A DNA stretch of 64,000 bases, taken from the NCBI RefSeq assembly GCF_002368415.1, contig NZ_AP018290.1, positions 4,229,614-4,293,613 on the forward strand, in the 5' to 3' direction. A program made the position numbers and the translations under genes. Numbering within the stretch: position 1 is the first letter of the stretch; each line of letters starts with the position of its first letter. Positions 1 to 7,571 of this stretch are shown here, piece after piece. Source of the stretch: Calothrix sp. NIES-4105. GTDB taxonomy: Bacteria; Cyanobacteriota; Cyanobacteriia; Cyanobacteriales; Nostocaceae. The notes beneath the pieces are model-generated. The model was given only the letters and a program-made list of their open reading frames with translations, was not told the DNA's origin and did no database searches.

Positions 1-65
1 CACCTTACAAGCAGTAGGTGCAAACGTATGGTGGGCACTGCCCACCTTACAAGGAGAGAAAAATT

Positions 66-1172
66 ATGAAACGTATTCTTGCTCAATGCACAAAAGAACT
101 AGTTCAATTTCGACGCGACCGTTTAACGTTGGCGCTAGCTTTTCTATTACCATTTATAACACTGTTAGTTTTTGGATTTGCGATTCGTCTTGAAAGTAAA
201 GACATTCCTTTAATTGTCCAAGATTTTGACCGTAGTAACTTGAGCCGCAGCTATATAGAGCGGTTATACGCTACTAACCAATTTATACCTAAACAATGGA
301 CAGGCAATGACCCCGTGCGCGATGCCATTGATAAAAGTATTGCAAAAGCTGCGGTAATAATTCCAGCTGACTTTAGTAGTGATCTGAAAGCTGGTAGAAA
401 TACCAAATTACAAGTATTAATAGATGCGACAGATGTAAATAACGCGCGCGTAATTAGAAACAGCATCCAAGCAGTGACTAACTTCTTTATGCAGCAGCAA
501 CAATTAATACCTTCTACAGGCGCCATTACAGCACACATTCGCTTATGGTTTAACCCAGGTAGATTAGAGTCACTTTACATAGTACCAGGTACATACGGTG
601 TAGTTTTGTGGATTTTTCCATCATTACTAAGCGCTATTGCGATGGTACGTGAAAAAGAAAAAGGTACTATTTTACAAGTTTACGCTTCTAGTATCTCAGC
701 AACCGAACTTCTTGCAGGAAAAGCACTGGCTTATTTAATAGTAGCCATTATCGAAGCGTTAGTTGTGATGATATTAGGCGCCTTAATTTTTCAAGTTGGT
801 CTAGCTGGTGATGTTACCACTTTGTTATTAGGTACTCTTATATACCTTACCGATAGTGTTTGTTTTGGCTTATTACTAGGAGTGCGAAGCAGTAACCAAA
901 ACGCAGCGGTTCAAGGAGTTGCCCTAGCTGGCTTTATTACATCGCTATTACTTTCTGGTTTTATTTACCCACTTAATAACATTCCCTTTCCCTTATCACT
1001 AGTACCCAACATAGTACCCGCGCGTTATTACATAGATATAACGCGCGATGCATTTGTTCGAGGTACAGGGTGGGGAGGAGTATGGTTTGATTTTGTCATG
1101 CTGATATTTTTAGGCTTGATATTTTTCAACGTCTCGCGTCGAGTATTAAGCCGAATGCAATTAAAAGCGTAG
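66..1172 (+). CDS. ABC-2 type transporter permease (first of two)
   Basis: Membrane subunit of an ABC-2 exporter (YhhJ/YbhS-like, drug or small-molecule efflux). The 369-residue protein has the family layout: a cytoplasmic start (MKRILAQCTKELVQ), a first membrane span near residues 20-40 (LTLALAFLLPFITLLVFGFA), a large extracytoplasmic loop of about 140 residues, then five hydrophobic spans in the C-terminal half. The loop between the first spans of the C-terminal half carries VREKEKGT, the conserved charged ABC-2 segment. I start at the ATG at 66 because AAGGAG lies just upstream; a longer frame back to 18 reads through repeat DNA. It is co-directional with the paralogous permease at 1480, so the ATPase and an HlyD-type adaptor are probably upstream of the window. 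The substrate is unknown. Confidence 0.88.
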   Translation: MKRILAQCTKELVQFRRDRLTLALAFLLPFITLLVFGFAIRLESKDIPLIVQDFDRSNLSRSYIERLYATNQFIPKQWTGNDPVRDAIDKSIAKAAVIIPADFSSDLKAGRNTKLQVLIDATDVNNARVIRNSIQAVTNFFMQQQQLIPSTGAITAHIRLWFNPGRLESLYIVPGTYGVVLWIFPSLLSAIAMVREKEKGTILQVYASSISATELLAGKALAYLIVAIIEALVVMILGALIFQVGLAGDVTTLLLGTLIYLTDSVCFGLLLGVRSSNQNAAVQGVALAGFITSLLLSGFIYPLNNIPFPLSLVPNIVPARYYIDITRDAFVRGTGWGGVWFDFVMLIFLGLIFFNVSRRVLSRMQLKA

Positions 1173-1295
1173 GGGTGGGGTTCACGAGCATATCGTAGGG
1201 GCGGGGTTCACGAGCATATCGTAGGGGCGGGTTCACGAGCATATCGTAGGGGCGGGTTCACGAGCATATCGTAGGGGCGGGTTCACGAGATATTT
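1169..1295. repeat. Tandem repeat array A, five copies of 25-26 bp
   Basis: The unit starts GTAGGGGCGGGTTCACGAG and continues CATATC. Copies begin at 1169, 1195, 1221, 1246 and 1271, so the spacing is 26, 26, 25, 25. The first copy overlaps the stop codon of the upstream permease. The GC-rich core GGGCGGGTT is the reverse complement of the core of the next array, so the two arrays can pair. There are no variable spacers, so it is not a CRISPR. Confidence 0.9.
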
Positions 1296-1320
1296 AGCAC
1301 CGTTATAGGATATCTGTAAA

Positions 1321-1470
1321 CCCGCCCTTACAAGATATAGGGCATTTATAAACCCGCCCTTACAAGATATAGGGCATTTATAAACCCGCCCTTACAAGAT
1401 ATAGGGCATTTATAAACCCGCCCTTACAAGATGTAGGGCATTTATAAACCCCCCCTTACAAAAGTTAGGA
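1321..1470. repeat. Tandem repeat array B, five copies of 32 bp
   Basis: The unit begins CCCGCCCTTACAAGATATAG and ends with GGCATTTATAAA. Copies start at 1321, 1353, 1385, 1417 and 1449, exactly 32 bp apart. The last copy is diverged and merges with the ribosome binding site of the second permease. The array is inverted relative to array A through the shared AACCCGCCC core. Together they fill the whole 307-bp gap between the two permease genes. Confidence 0.9.
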
Positions 1471-1479
1471 GTTATTTTT

Positions 1480-2598
1480 ATGAAATACCTATTAAAATTA
1501 TTCGACACCTCATTCTTTGCACTAGTTCGCAAAGAAATCAATCAAATATTGCGAAACAAACAATTAATAGTTTTATTAATCGTCCCACCAACCGTACAAC
1601 TATTACTTTATGGCTATGCACTAAATCCAGACGTTCATAACTTGCGACTAGGAGTTATAGACTACGCCAATATAACCGAAAGTCGAGAACTAGTAAAAGC
1701 AATGACATCCAATCGCATTTTTAATCTTGAATCAGTTCCAGCCAGCGAAAAACAATTAAGCCGTCAAGTCGAAGAAGGTAAACTCGATGTAGGGGTAATA
1801 ATTCCACCAGAATTTGGGCGCCGACTGCTACAACAAAAAGCCGAAATTCAAGTATTTATAGATGGGGTAAATGCGAATACCGCAGGTATAGCGAACGGTT
1901 ACATGACTCAAATAGTCCGACAATTTAATCGAACCTTAGCAAATAATCAAACAATACCAATATCTCCAGAAGTAGTTTTTCTTTACAACCCTGGTTTAAC
2001 AAGTAGCTGGTTCTTTGTACCGGGAGTCATGGGATTAGTATTAACGCTAATTGCTACACTGGTTTCAGCAGTTACAGTTGTCAAAGAAAAAGATACAGGC
2101 ACGCTTGAACAATTATTAATGACTCCTGCAGCTAACTGGGAAATTTTACTAGCAAAAATTGTGCCCCTAGCATTTCTACTATTAGGTGATGTAATACTTG
2201 CATTAACGTTAGGTACAGTTGTATTTAATCTACCATTTCGAGGTAGCTTTGCATTATTTTTTATATTATCAAGTATGTATTTATTCGTAGGCATCAGTTT
2301 AGGAATCATGCTAGCAACTGTCGCAGGTTCGCAGCAGCAAGTAGTACTGATGTCATTTTTTATTAATTTGCCAATCGTACAAACATCAGGCGCCATTGCC
2401 CCAATTGAAGCGATGCCACCGTTGTTTCAAACTCTATCATTACTCAATCCGTTACGCCATTATATCACCATCGTTCGCGGTATATTACTTAAAGGTGTAG
2501 GTTTAGAGGTATTGTGGATGCATGTTCTCGCATTAATTGGTTTTGCTGTCGTGCTCATGACTATTAGTATTCGCAAATTCCGCAATCAATTAAGTTAG
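1480..2598 (+). CDS. ABC-2 type transporter permease (second of two)
   Basis: Paralogue of the upstream permease, 372 residues, in the same architecture: an N-terminal span (LIVLLIVPPTVQLLLYGYAL) preceded by a cytoplasmic helix, a large soluble loop to about residue 165, then five spans. VVKEKDTGTLEQLLMTP is the conserved cytoplasmic ABC-2 segment. The start is supported by TTAGGAG about 10 bases upstream. Pairs of such permeases normally form a heterodimer with one ATPase and a membrane-fusion protein. The two genes are separated by 307 bp of tandem repeats instead of the short gap usual in such operons, so read-through may be altered. The exported compound cannot be inferred. Confidence 0.88.
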   Translation: MKYLLKLFDTSFFALVRKEINQILRNKQLIVLLIVPPTVQLLLYGYALNPDVHNLRLGVIDYANITESRELVKAMTSNRIFNLESVPASEKQLSRQVEEGKLDVGVIIPPEFGRRLLQQKAEIQVFIDGVNANTAGIANGYMTQIVRQFNRTLANNQTIPISPEVVFLYNPGLTSSWFFVPGVMGLVLTLIATLVSAVTVVKEKDTGTLEQLLMTPAANWEILLAKIVPLAFLLLGDVILALTLGTVVFNLPFRGSFALFFILSSMYLFVGISLGIMLATVAGSQQQVVLMSFFINLPIVQTSGAIAPIEAMPPLFQTLSLLNPLRHYITIVRGILLKGVGLEVLWMHVLALIGFAVVLMTISIRKFRNQLS

Positions 2599-2629
2599 AT
2601 TTTACTATAGGAATCCGTATGATGGGTTA

Positions 2630-2708
2630 GGTAGGTAGTTGGGCTTTAGCCCTCTAGTTTCCAAAAACTTTCGCGCTCTCCGCGCTACTACGTACCTATC
2701 AAAATTAA
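2630..2708. repeat. MITE-like dispersed repeat, copy 1
   Basis: About 79 bp with imperfect terminal inverted repeats (GGTAGGTAGT at one end, ACTACGTACC at the other) and an internal GGGCTTTAGCCC palindrome. A second copy at 29319-29402 keeps GTAGTTGGGCTTTAGCCC and GCGCTACTACGTACC while the middle differs. It carries no coding sequence and is probably a short non-autonomous element or a transcribed hairpin. Confidence 0.7.
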
Positions 2709-2720
2709 TCACATAAATCA

Positions 2721-3077
2721 CTACCTTGGAAAATATTGCGGGTAAAGATATATATTATTTGTCAAACCACCATTGGCGCCTGGTCTAAGATATGTCCCCG
2801 TTGGATTAGCTTGATTACCCTGTATAGTAATGTTAGTTCCGTTTGGATAATAATAAGTCGTAGTTCCATCACCGCGCGGAACTGTGACACTAGGGTAAGT
2901 TATTCCAGTTGGCGCCGAAATTGTGCCGTTTGGCAGCACGCGCGTTCCAGTTGGATAGTTAAGAGAATTACCTATTCCATTAGAAGCAGGTGGGTTAGTA
3001 ATTAGTTGTGCATTAGCAACTGTTGCAGTGCTAACTCCAGCTAATATTATGCTTAGTAATCCTATAAACAACTTCAT
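2721..3077 (-). CDS. Small secreted protein of unknown function
   Basis: 118 residues with a clear Sec signal peptide: MKLF, a hydrophobic stretch IGLLSIILAGVSTATV, then cleavage probably after ANA. The mature part is rich in Gly, Asn, Pro, Thr and Tyr, with short irregular repeats (PTGTR, PTGITYP, PTGTYLRPG) and no cysteine. A GGGGG ribosome-binding-like stretch lies about 10 bases before the ATG. I do not recognise a family; composition suggests an exported, extended periplasmic or surface protein. It stands alone, upstream of the SDR gene on the same strand but separated from it by dispersed repeats. Confidence 0.7.
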   Translation of the reverse strand: MKLFIGLLSIILAGVSTATVANAQLITNPPASNGIGNSLNYPTGTRVLPNGTISAPTGITYPSVTVPRGDGTTTYYYPNGTNITIQGNQANPTGTYLRPGANGGLTNNIYLYPQYFPR

Positions 3078-3151
3078 AATACAAGCCCCCTAAATAATTC
3101 TTGTGAGAATTGTTCTTGTGGAGTGGGCATCCTTGCCCGCCCATTGATATT

Positions 3152-3183
3152 GTTGGGTTCCGCAAAGCCTCCACCCAACCTAC
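3152..3183. repeat. 32-bp inverted repeat, left copy
   Basis: The sequence starts GTTGGGTTCCGCAAAGCC and is the exact reverse complement of 4281-4312. The two copies bracket the SDR gene. The family (a GGTTGGGTGGAGG-type element) is a dispersed cyanobacterial repeat by resemblance. Confidence 0.85.
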
Positions 3184-3190
3184 GTATATT

Positions 3191-4105
3191 CTACAAGCTC
3201 CAAGAGCGTGACTGATTAGTGAAATCACCCTCAATAGTGTCGTAACCTGTTATGGGTTCAAACAGGTTATCAGGTGTATTTTCTGATTTTGGTTCCTTAG
3301 TATACTGCGAGTTAAAACCAGTACGCAGCAAATAAGCATCTACAAGGCTTGGTGAAATACGTTGTAAGAAAAGAAGTACTTTACCAATATCACCAACAAC
3401 CACATCGCGTTTTGGACGTTCTGCTGCTTCAACAATAGCTTTTGCAACTAAGCTAGGCTGATATATAGGAGGTGTAGGCATTGGTTTAACACCTAGTTTA
3501 GTACGCGCCTTATTAAATAAAGGTGTATTAATACCAGCAGGCATGATGTTTGTAACACTAATATCAAGCTTCTCGTGCTTTAATTCAACGCGCAAAGCTT
3601 CTAAAAAGCCATCAATACCATGTTTTGAAGCAGCATAAGCGGTTTGTAAAGGTATACTACGTTTAGCTTCAATCGAAGAAACGTGAATTAAGGCGCCGCG
3701 TCCAGTACGTTTAAGATGGGGAAGCGCTACCATTGCACCATATGCTTGCCCTAATAAATTAACTTCAATAATGCGCTTAAATTCTTCGGGTGTTGTGACT
3801 TCAAAAGCAGCATATAATTCTACGGCAGCATTATGTACCCAAGTATCAAGGCGCCCATATGTATCAACAGCAGTTTGGGCAATAGCTTTTACTTGTTCAA
3901 AATCAGTAACATCAGCAACAATGTAAGTTGCATCTCCACCCAAAGAACGAATTTCTTCTACTAAAGATTCTAAACCAGGCTGACTACGAGCCGCGACAAC
4001 AACCTTGGCGCCACGACTTCCAAACTGAAGCGCTGCAACCCGTCCAATACCACTTGAGGCGCCGACGACTGCAACAACCTGTTGATTAATAGGCTTTAAC
4101 TGCAT
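3191..4105 (-). CDS. Short-chain dehydrogenase/reductase
   Basis: NAD(P)-dependent oxidoreductase of the SDR family, 304 residues. The Rossmann fold begins at residue 9 with VVAVVGASSGIGR (the TGxxxGIG motif), VADVT marks the adenine-side Asp, HNAAV is the NAG-type motif, and the catalytic set is Ser in HVSSIEAKRS and Tyr/Lys in YAASKHG. The C-terminal 60 residues are longer than a minimal SDR and end in a polar tail, as in the extended DltE/YqjQ-like group. The substrate cannot be told from sequence. The gene is flanked on both sides by perfect 32-bp inverted repeats, with no operon partner. Confidence 0.85.
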   Translation of the reverse strand: MQLKPINQQVVAVVGASSGIGRVAALQFGSRGAKVVVAARSQPGLESLVEEIRSLGGDATYIVADVTDFEQVKAIAQTAVDTYGRLDTWVHNAAVELYAAFEVTTPEEFKRIIEVNLLGQAYGAMVALPHLKRTGRGALIHVSSIEAKRSIPLQTAYAASKHGIDGFLEALRVELKHEKLDISVTNIMPAGINTPLFNKARTKLGVKPMPTPPIYQPSLVAKAIVEAAERPKRDVVVGDIGKVLLFLQRISPSLVDAYLLRTGFNSQYTKEPKSENTPDNLFEPITGYDTIEGDFTNQSRSWSL

Positions 4106-4147
4106 TTACTTTAACCCTTTAAATTAATAGGAGAGACATGAAAATTA

Positions 4148-4181
4148 ATGGTAGAGACGTGATTAATCACGTCTCTACCAT
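4148..4181. repeat. 34-bp perfect palindrome (GTAGAGACG family)
   Basis: A perfect palindrome centred on ATTAAT with outer arms ATGGTAGAGACGTG and its complement. It sits just upstream of the SDR start. A related 28-bp palindrome with arms GTAGAGACGCGACA lies inside the STAND gene at 42138-42165. It can form a long hairpin in RNA or DNA. Confidence 0.9.
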
Positions 4182-4280
4182 CAATGTGAATCAAGCTTAA
4201 TAAAACTTTATCACTCGCAAGTAATAATGACAAATGAATCGGCGTAACCGTAAGGTAGAATGCCACAAACTTTGCGAATT

Positions 4281-4312
4281 GTAGGTTGGGTGGAGGCTTT
4301 GCGGAACCCAAC
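4281..4312. repeat. 32-bp inverted repeat, right copy
   Basis: Exact reverse complement of 3152-3183 (GTAGGTTGGGTGGAGGC and onward). It lies about 175 bp upstream of the SDR start codon. Confidence 0.85.
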
Positions 4313-4447
4313 ATAAATATTCGTCGCAAACCTAAACATTGAATTATATAATACATGTGAAATCTTGAAAAATTCAAAAATTATTTAGTAGAGAATTAAT
4401 AATTCAATAAATTGAATCGTTGTCACCGCAAATGCTAAATGTTTGGA

Positions 4448-4483
4448 TTCCCCCTAGCCCCCCTTAATAAGGGGGGGACAAGA
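4448..4483. repeat. CCCCCTAGCCCCCC-type dispersed repeat
   Basis: A C-run and G-run element (CCCCCTAGCCCCCCTTA followed by AAGGGGGGG) able to form a hairpin. Related copies lie near 45545-45635, 45845-45880, 62670-62700, 62748-62762 and 62945-62970, often touching gene ends. Confidence 0.75.
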
Positions 4484-4518
4484 GTTAACAGTTAAATTAA
4501 AGTACGCTTTGTGAATTG

Positions 4519-4852
4519 TTAAATTCCTGCTTCTGTAAAAGCTTGAGATATACTCTCAACAATATTAAGATGTTCTGCCCAATTGATGAGATAACTATAC
4601 TCAAGAGTATCAGATTGTGCTTTAAGAATTCCCAACACATCACGCCACTGTTTTTCAGATTGTTTACCTTTGCCCCATAGCAATTTTTGTAACACCAAGT
4701 CTTCAGGAGAAATTACCTAGAAATTTGGGCTATCTTCTACATCTAAAAATTTTCTGCGAGACATTTGAGAAACTGCAAATGGTGAATCATCCATCACATA
4801 TAAGTCAGCATTATTAATCGTTTCAGTATGTGTAACATTAAGCATCCTTTCT
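4519..4852 (-). pseudogene. Nucleotidyltransferase gene, 3' fragment split off by an IS
   Basis: Downstream part of a nucleotidyltransferase-fold gene whose 5' part lies at 6755-7280. Reading on the minus strand from the IS edge gives RMLNVTHTETINNADLYVM, then FAVSQMSRRKFLDVEDSPNF. An in-frame TAG follows at 4720-4722, then VISPEDLVLQKLLWGKGK continues in the same frame to FTEAGI and TAA at 4519-4521. Joined across the 8-bp duplication, the two fragments restore GRERMLNVT in frame, so the interruption is unambiguous. The TAG probably replaces a Trp codon (TGG) and is a second lesion, showing decay beyond the insertion. Nucleotidyltransferase-fold genes of this kind often act in toxin-antitoxin or tRNA/protein-modifying roles; the actual role is unknown. 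Confidence 0.85.
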
Positions 4853-5096
4853 GGGAGCATCCAGTTTTGGCAGAAATACCGAAACAAGAGGCGCCAAGAG
4901 ATAAGTACTCTCATTTTAAACATGGTTAATTACAATACTCACTACAAACACTACAAAAAAAGTACAATATTCATTTAACTTTCATCATTTAATTAATAAT
5001 TATTCTCAATACAAAACAAATAAACAATACTAACAAAAACTATATTCAGCACAAGCGGAGGCTACTAGCTTCAGCTAGGAGCGACGCCACGGCGCC
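4853..5096. repeat. 244-bp terminal inverted repeat, left arm
   Basis: Matches the reverse complement of 6511-6754 at 242 of 244 positions by base-by-base reading. It reads from GGGAGCATCCAG at the outer end to GGAGCGACGCCACGGCGCC at the inner end. The outer part supplies the first codons of the reading frame fused to the nucleotidyltransferase 3' fragment. Confidence 0.92.
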
Positions 5097-5678
5097 TAAA
5101 ATCAAGTTCATAAATCTTGATATTATAAAATACTTTGGAAGCTAACACAGAAAAATATCTAAATTATGAGATAATGCTTATTATCAGTAAAAGTGTGCAT
5201 AAACCATTATGAACCAAGATAAACTAGAACGTCTTAATGCTTGTCTAAAAGAAATGGCAGAAATATTGTATGAAGAAGCAGACAAAACTAATTTGACAGA
5301 CCTTGAAGGTATAGAAAAAACTGTACGTAGTCAAGTATTAGAGTATGTAAGTCCAGAAATTGCCCTTTTTTTGTTGAGAAAACAACGGGAACGAAAGTAG
5401 GTAAGAAAAGGAAAATAAAAAGCATTGTTGGGGAATTAAATCTGAAAGCTAAACAATTAGATAAACTAGGTTTGAAGCCCTTTAGTAGATTAAGTCCATT
5501 GCTTCAAAAGTTTTGTTTAAGAATATCAGCGCTCTGTACATATCAGAATGCAGAAATAGAGGTTGAAGCATTAACAGGTATTAAAGTTGGGCATTCAACA
5601 CAACAAAAATTAGTTTTAGAATACGAGTTTCAACTACCACAAGCAAAACAAAGTATTTCAGAAGTAAGTATAGATGGT

Positions 5679-5733
5679 GAGTCCAGTTGGCGGTGTCGGC
5701 TTCCGTCCCGCCAAACTGGCGAACCCGAAGGGG
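5679..5733. repeat. 55-bp palindromic repeat inserted in the transposase gene
   Basis: Contains CCAGTTGGCGG and, 14 bases later, CCGCCAAACTGG, forming a stem. The flanking coding sequence is exactly continuous when these 55 bp are removed (SIDG followed by GKVRLRG). The inserted length shifts the frame by one. Confidence 0.8.
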
Positions 5734-6041
5734 GGTAAAGTAAGACTGCGTGGACAACCAAAAGAAGGCTCTGACTGGAAAGATTATAAAGCGGTTCGCC
5801 TTCAAGGAATTTATTATTGTGCGTTTTTTGATGATAACCAATCGTTAATTGATTATATCAACAGTCAGCCATTAGTAAATCCACTAGTTTGTTTAGGAGA
5901 TGGCCATGATGGGGTTTGGAATTTAGCCAGAGAATTTGGGACACCAGAGTTTCAACAATTAGAAATATTAGATTGGTATCACTTAAAAGAAAATCTTTAT
6001 AAAGTTGGTGGTTCTTTAAAACGTCTAAAAGCTAGCGAAGT

Positions 6042-6068
6042 TGCCGGACAGAGTACTCTGTCCCGGCA
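6042..6068. repeat. 27-bp palindrome inside the transposase frame
   Basis: The core ACAGAGTACTCTGT is a perfect palindrome, extended by TGCCGG and CCCGGCA arms. It encodes part of an extra peptide (AGQSTLSRH) that interrupts the otherwise family-like run from LKRLKA to LLWQG. It is in frame, so it does not by itself abolish translation. Confidence 0.7.
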
Positions 6069-6510
6069 CATTCGCGCTGAGGCTCTTCTATGGCAAGGTT
6101 CGGTAGATGAAACTCAAGCTTTATTTACGGGGTTAAAAGGTAAACAAGCGAAAAAGTTTATTGCGTATCTTGATAAGCATAAATCTAGAATTGTTAATTA
6201 CAGTTATTATCAAGCTGAAGGAATATCCTCTATTGGTTCTGGAGCAGTAGAATCTGCAATCAAGCAGATTGGAAGAAGAATTAAAATTTCCGGGGCAAAG
6301 TGGAATATTGAAAGTGTTAATCAAATTCTAGGTGTTCGTTGCGCTTACCTAAACGGTTTACTTAACGTTTGAATTTGATATCTTTCTAAAAGTTCAAAAA
6401 CACGAACGCTACTACATACTGGTGTCCGTAAAATATAGAAATATTGTAAACAATTTATGATGCTGTATTGTAATTTTACAGTATCAATCAATTCATTTGC
6501 TTTAATTACA

Positions 6511-6754
6511 GGCGCCGTGGCGTCGCTCCTAGCTGAAGCTAGTAGCCTCCGCTTGTGCTGAATATAGTTTTTGTTAGTATTGTTTATTTGTTTTATATTG
6601 AGAATAATTATTAATTAAATGATGAAAGTTAAATGAATATTGTACTTTTTTTGTAGTGTTTATAGTGAGTATTGTAATTAACCATGTTTAAAATGAGAGT
6701 ACTTATCTCTTGGCGCCTCTTGTTTCGGTATTTCTGCCAAAACTGGATGCTCCC
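6511..6754. repeat. 244-bp terminal inverted repeat, right arm
   Basis: Reverse complement of 4853-5096 with two C/T differences. Its outer end abuts the 8-bp target duplication. Translation of the host gene fragment runs into it and ends after about 25 element-derived codons. Confidence 0.92.
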
Positions 6755-7280
6755 TCCTTTCTCGACCTTGCTTAATACCTTCTACAGCACCTTCCGGACA
6801 GTAAAATCTAGCAGCTTGTAATGTAGCTACCAAAAGGTCAATTTGCTCGCTTTGTATCTCAATTACCAAGTCTAAGTCACGAGTTGACCGAGATTCCCCA
6901 TAAATAGAACTAGCAACACCTCCACTAATATAATATGGAATATTTACTGACTCAAGTAATTGATGAATTTCCCCTGCTAAGGCAAAAGAGTCTTGTATCC
7001 ACATTTTTTGATCAATTCCTAATGGCTTAAAACCTGGATGAAACTTCTCAGCTAAAACAGCGCGCGCGAACCGTTCTCTAATCTCTTCTACAGAAGCATC
7101 TTTATGTCTCCACTTTATACCAGTGAGACACAATTTCCGTACACTACGGTCATGAGCAGAAGCTTGCGCTATTCGTTCCTGTAAAGACAACTCTCGCAGC
7201 TTACTAAAAAAGTAAACATCAGCTTCTATAGAAGTATCAGGCGCCTGTGGTCGATAACCTGCTTTTACACCTTGAATCAT
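6755..7280 (-). pseudogene. Nucleotidyltransferase gene, 5' fragment
   Basis: N-terminal two thirds of the interrupted gene, starting at the ATG at 7280 (MIQGVKAGYRPQAPD). I reject an earlier in-frame start at 7328 because those codons lie in a dispersed repeat. About 120 helical residues (KLRELSLQERIAQASAHD and RERFARAVLAEKFHPGF) precede the nucleotidyltransferase core: IPYYISGGVASSIYGE with the Gly-Gly turn, then STRDLDLVIEI, whose two Asp are the metal ligands of the DNA-polymerase-beta fold. The frame continues to GAVEGIKQGRER, meets the element and stops after element-coded residues at 6678. It lacks the C-terminal 110 residues found at 4519-4852, so it is not functional as a whole. Confidence 0.85.
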
Positions 7281-7571
7281 ACACACTTTCTTGTGTCTTG
7301 TGGAGCAGGCATCCGAAGCTGCCCCCACACATATTTTTATTGCACAATTCTAACTTAGATACACCACTGGTTCATGTCATTAATTCTAGTTGTATATATA
7401 TTTACCACAGAGACGCAGAGGACACAGAGAGAAAGGAAAAGAGATTTGCTGCAAAGGCGCCTCATGTAGATATATTTGTCTTCTGGCTGGGAATAATGAA
7501 AATAAGCTGTAAAAGCTTTCAATAAATCCAACAATATAGTATAAGTATACTAAGTAAATATTTTCACCATT

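Larger units (their letters stand above)
5209..6372 (+). pseudogene. ISKra4-family transposase, frameshifted and interrupted by small repeats
   Basis: DDE-type transposase in three frame segments. Segment 1 (5209-5400) gives MNQDKLERLNACLKEMAEI and ends in TAG just after a run of seven T. Shifting -1 there (possible slippery site T TTT TTG) opens segment 2 (to 5738): TTGTKVGKKRKIKS, then LGLKPFSRLSPLLQK. Segment 2 runs into a 55-bp palindromic repeat (5679-5733) placed between SIDG and GKVRLRG; 55 is not a multiple of three. Segment 3 resumes at GKVRLRGQPKEG and contains CLGDGHDG, EILDWYHLKENL and SIGSGAVESAIKQIGRR, the conserved acidic motifs, ending at 6372. A second palindrome (6042-6068) adds about 14 in-frame residues after LKRLKA. 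The product is almost certainly inactive, though the first break alone could be programmed. Confidence 0.88.
4853..6754. mobile_element. Insertion element with 244-bp terminal inverted repeats (ISKra4-like)
   Basis: The 1902-bp element begins and ends GGGAGCATCC/GGATGCTCCC and is flanked by the 8-bp direct repeat TCCTTTCT (4845-4852 and 6755-6762, plus strand). The terminal inverted repeats are 244 bp each (4853-5096, 6511-6754) and differ at only two positions, both C/T. The inner 1414 bp carry a broken ISKra4-type transposase. GGG ends and an 8-bp duplication agree with what I recall of the ISMich2 subgroup of ISKra4, but such long inverted repeats do not. The inner boundary on both sides is the palindrome GGCGCC. 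That also permits a second model in which a 1.4-kb element entered the centre of a 480-bp palindromic MITE. Confidence 0.9.

Noticed and set aside
1169-1470. CRISPR array
   Set aside because: Units are directly tandem with no unique spacers, two different unit types in opposite orientation and no cas genes.
4111-4377. 88-residue minus-strand frame
   Set aside because: It consists of the 34-bp palindrome and the 32-bp dispersed repeat and shows no protein character.
4717-4923. Separate small gene at the left IS edge
   Set aside because: Its first 25 codons are IS arm and the rest is the 3' fragment of the interrupted nucleotidyltransferase.
7247-7525. 92-residue plus-strand frame
   Set aside because: It runs antisense into the nucleotidyltransferase fragment and through a CACAGAGAC-type dispersed repeat.
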